From Burkholderiaceae bacterium (lineage in GTDB: Bacteria > Pseudomonadota > Gammaproteobacteria > Burkholderiales > Burkholderiaceae): DNA of 6,785 nt. The notes under the pieces were generated by a model that saw only the letters and a program-made list of their open reading frames with translations, was not told the DNA's origin and searched no databases. The translations under genes were made by a program, and so were the position numbers. The stretch is from assembly GCA_947373615.1 (NCBI GenBank), contig CANBYN010000100.1, positions 1 to 6,785 on the forward strand, in the 5' to 3' direction. Shown here one piece after another: positions 5,473 through 6,785 of this stretch (its first letter is position 1; each line of letters starts with the position of its first letter).

Positions 5473-5505
5473 AAGAACCGTTTTGATGGGCGGTTTTTTA
5501 TTTTT
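5473..5505 (+). terminator. Intrinsic terminator for the rightward lipoprotein/TM2-like pair
   Basis: AAGAACCG (5473-5480) pairs with CGGTTTTT (5491-5498), eight pairs including one G-U, with a 10-base loop. The 3' arm continues into TTTTTTATTTTT, a strong rightward U-tract. It begins 17 bases after the TM2-like stop. A-rich sequence on the other arm is too broken for good leftward termination. Confidence 0.75.
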
Positions 5506-5511
5506 CTTAAT

Positions 5512-6785
5512 TTAAAACTGATCCACCTCTAAAGCGTTTGTAGAGTCACCACTTTCTAGAATTGAAATTGCCAAGGCTTGTGATTGTGGCATTAAGTGCT
5601 CAGCAAAGAAACGGGCGGTTGCAATTTTTGCGCCATAAAAAGCAGGGTCACTATCACGTAATCGCTCTGCAGCTAAAAGGGCGCGAGCCATTTGCCAGCC
5701 ACCTAGAACCAATCCAGATAAACGCAGATAGGCAAAACTACCGGCATAGACTGCTTTGATTTCACTCTTGGCATTGGCTAAAATATAAGCAACCGTTTGT
5801 TCAAAAGCTGCGCGAGCCGCAGTTAATTGCTTGAGCACTGCTTTAGCGTCAGCTGTGCCACTCGCTACTAGTTCTTTTTCAGTGTCCGCAATTTTCTGAG
5901 ACAGTACTTTAGCGGTAGCACCTCCATCACGCACGGTTTTTCTACCAATCAAGTCGTTAGCCTGGATTGCGGTGGTACCTTCATAGATAGTCAGAATACG
6001 TGCATCGCGATAGTGTTGTGCAGCGCCAGTTTCTTCAATAAAACCCATGCCTCCATGCACTTGCACACCTATGCTAGCGACTTCAATGGACATCTCGGTA
6101 GAGAATCCCTTCACAATTGGAACTAAGAATTCATAGATCGCTTGGTTAGCTTTGCAAGTAGCCTCATCTGGAGCAGCATGTTGCGCATCGTACGCAGCAG
6201 CTGCGTAGTAAGCAACGGCGCGCGAGGCTTCAATATAGGAACGCATTGTCATCAACATACGTTTTACATCTGGTTGATGAATAATAGCTACAGGACCAGG
6301 TGAGCCCGTCAAATCACGACCTTGTACACGATCTTTTGCGTACTGCACCGCCTTTTGATAAGCGCGATCTGCCACCGCAATGCCCTGCATTCCAACAGCA
6401 AAACGAGCGGCATTCATCATCACGAACATATACTCCAAGCCGCGATTTTCTTCACCAACCAAATAACCAATTGCACCGCCATGATCGCCGAATTGTAAGA
6501 CTGCAGTGGGGCTCGCTTTAATGCCTAACTTATGCTCAATCGATACACAATGAACGTCATTGCGCTCACCCAAAGATCCATCAGCTTTTATCAGGAATTT
6601 GGGAACTACAAATAATGAAATCCCTTTCACTCCTTCAGGTGCATCTGGAGTTCTAGCCAACACTAAATGGACAATATTCTTGGCCATATCGTGCTCACCA
6701 TAAGTAATAAAGATCTTGGTACCAAAAATCTTGTACGAACCATTTCCGTCAGGTACAGCACGTGCACGCACCATCGATAAATCTG
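5512..6785 (-). CDS. Acyl-CoA dehydrogenase with C-terminal extension domain, 5' end missing
   Basis: This FAD enzyme oxidises acyl-CoA to trans-2-enoyl-CoA and passes electrons to electron-transfer flavoprotein. The reading frame stays open to the window edge (codons for D-L-S precede the Met at 6774), so that Met is internal. I expect about 150-180 residues, the N-terminal helical domain, to be missing. Counted from that Met, the middle beta domain includes YKIFGTKIFITYGEHDM (14-30) and GISLFVVPK (51-59). The C-terminal helical domain includes RVQGRDL (149-155), GVQVHGGMGFIEETG (236-250) and RILTIYEGTTAIQANDLIGR (259-278), where E265 in YEGTT is the likely catalytic base. About 140 further residues follow, the size expected for the C-terminal extension of the long (about 595-residue) acyl-CoA dehydrogenases of Burkholderiales. 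The chain length of the substrate cannot be read from sequence. It stands alone here, converging on the TM2-like gene. Confidence 0.93.
   Translation of the reverse strand, partial: DLSMVRARAVPDGNGSYKIFGTKIFITYGEHDMAKNIVHLVLARTPDAPEGVKGISLFVVPKFLIKADGSLGERNDVHCVSIEHKLGIKASPTAVLQFGDHGGAIGYLVGEENRGLEYMFVMMNAARFAVGMQGIAVADRAYQKAVQYAKDRVQGRDLTGSPGPVAIIHQPDVKRMLMTMRSYIEASRAVAYYAAAAYDAQHAAPDEATCKANQAIYEFLVPIVKGFSTEMSIEVASIGVQVHGGMGFIEETGAAQHYRDARILTIYEGTTAIQANDLIGRKTVRDGGATAKVLSQKIADTEKELVASGTADAKAVLKQLTAARAAFEQTVAYILANAKSEIKAVYAGSFAYLRLSGLVLGGWQMARALLAAERLRDSDPAFYGAKIATARFFAEHLMPQSQALAISILESGDSTNALEVDQF

Overview
The window looks like a chromosomal housekeeping segment from a betaproteobacterium of the order Burkholderiales. 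Its moderate GC content and AT-rich spacers suggest a Polynucleobacter-like member of the Burkholderiaceae. That placement is inferred from gene order and protein motifs recalled from the family; no search was run. I see no mobile element, CRISPR array, tRNA, rRNA or phage gene, and no strong candidate for a wholly new system. The less explained parts are regulatory RNA structures around the ribosomal-protein operon and two poorly characterised envelope genes.

Layout. Bases 1-296 (+) hold the 3' end of rsgA, a GTPase of late 30S assembly. It runs tail-to-tail into, and overlaps by 56 bases, a leftward CobD/CbiB-family membrane protein gene (241-1200, -). That gene is joined by an ATGA stop/start overlap to a CoA-pyrophosphatase-type Nudix hydrolase gene (1197-1934, -). 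A strong intrinsic terminator (1954-1981) separates this pair from the classic trmD operon, also leftward: rpsP (S16), rimM (16S processing factor), trmD (tRNA m1G37 methyltransferase) and rplS (L19), spanning 4213 down to 1997. Bases 4214-4430 are a divergent regulatory region. Rightward from it run a META/HslJ-type lipoprotein gene (4431-4961) and a TM2-like membrane protein gene (5010-5456). These converge on a leftward acyl-CoA dehydrogenase gene whose 5' part lies beyond the window (5512-6785, -), with a back-to-back pair of hairpin terminators between them.

How the genes fit together. RsgA, RimM, S16 and L19 all serve ribosome assembly, and TrmD guards the reading frame through tRNA m1G37. 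The two ribosomal-protein genes have near-identical strong Shine-Dalgarno contexts, whereas rimM and trmD have weaker ones and rimM follows a long hairpin. This matches the known need for far more S16 and L19 than RimM and TrmD. The Nudix and CobD-like genes probably depend on read-through of the rplS terminator or on a promoter inside rplS. The acyl-CoA dehydrogenase is a separate fatty-acid oxidation gene.
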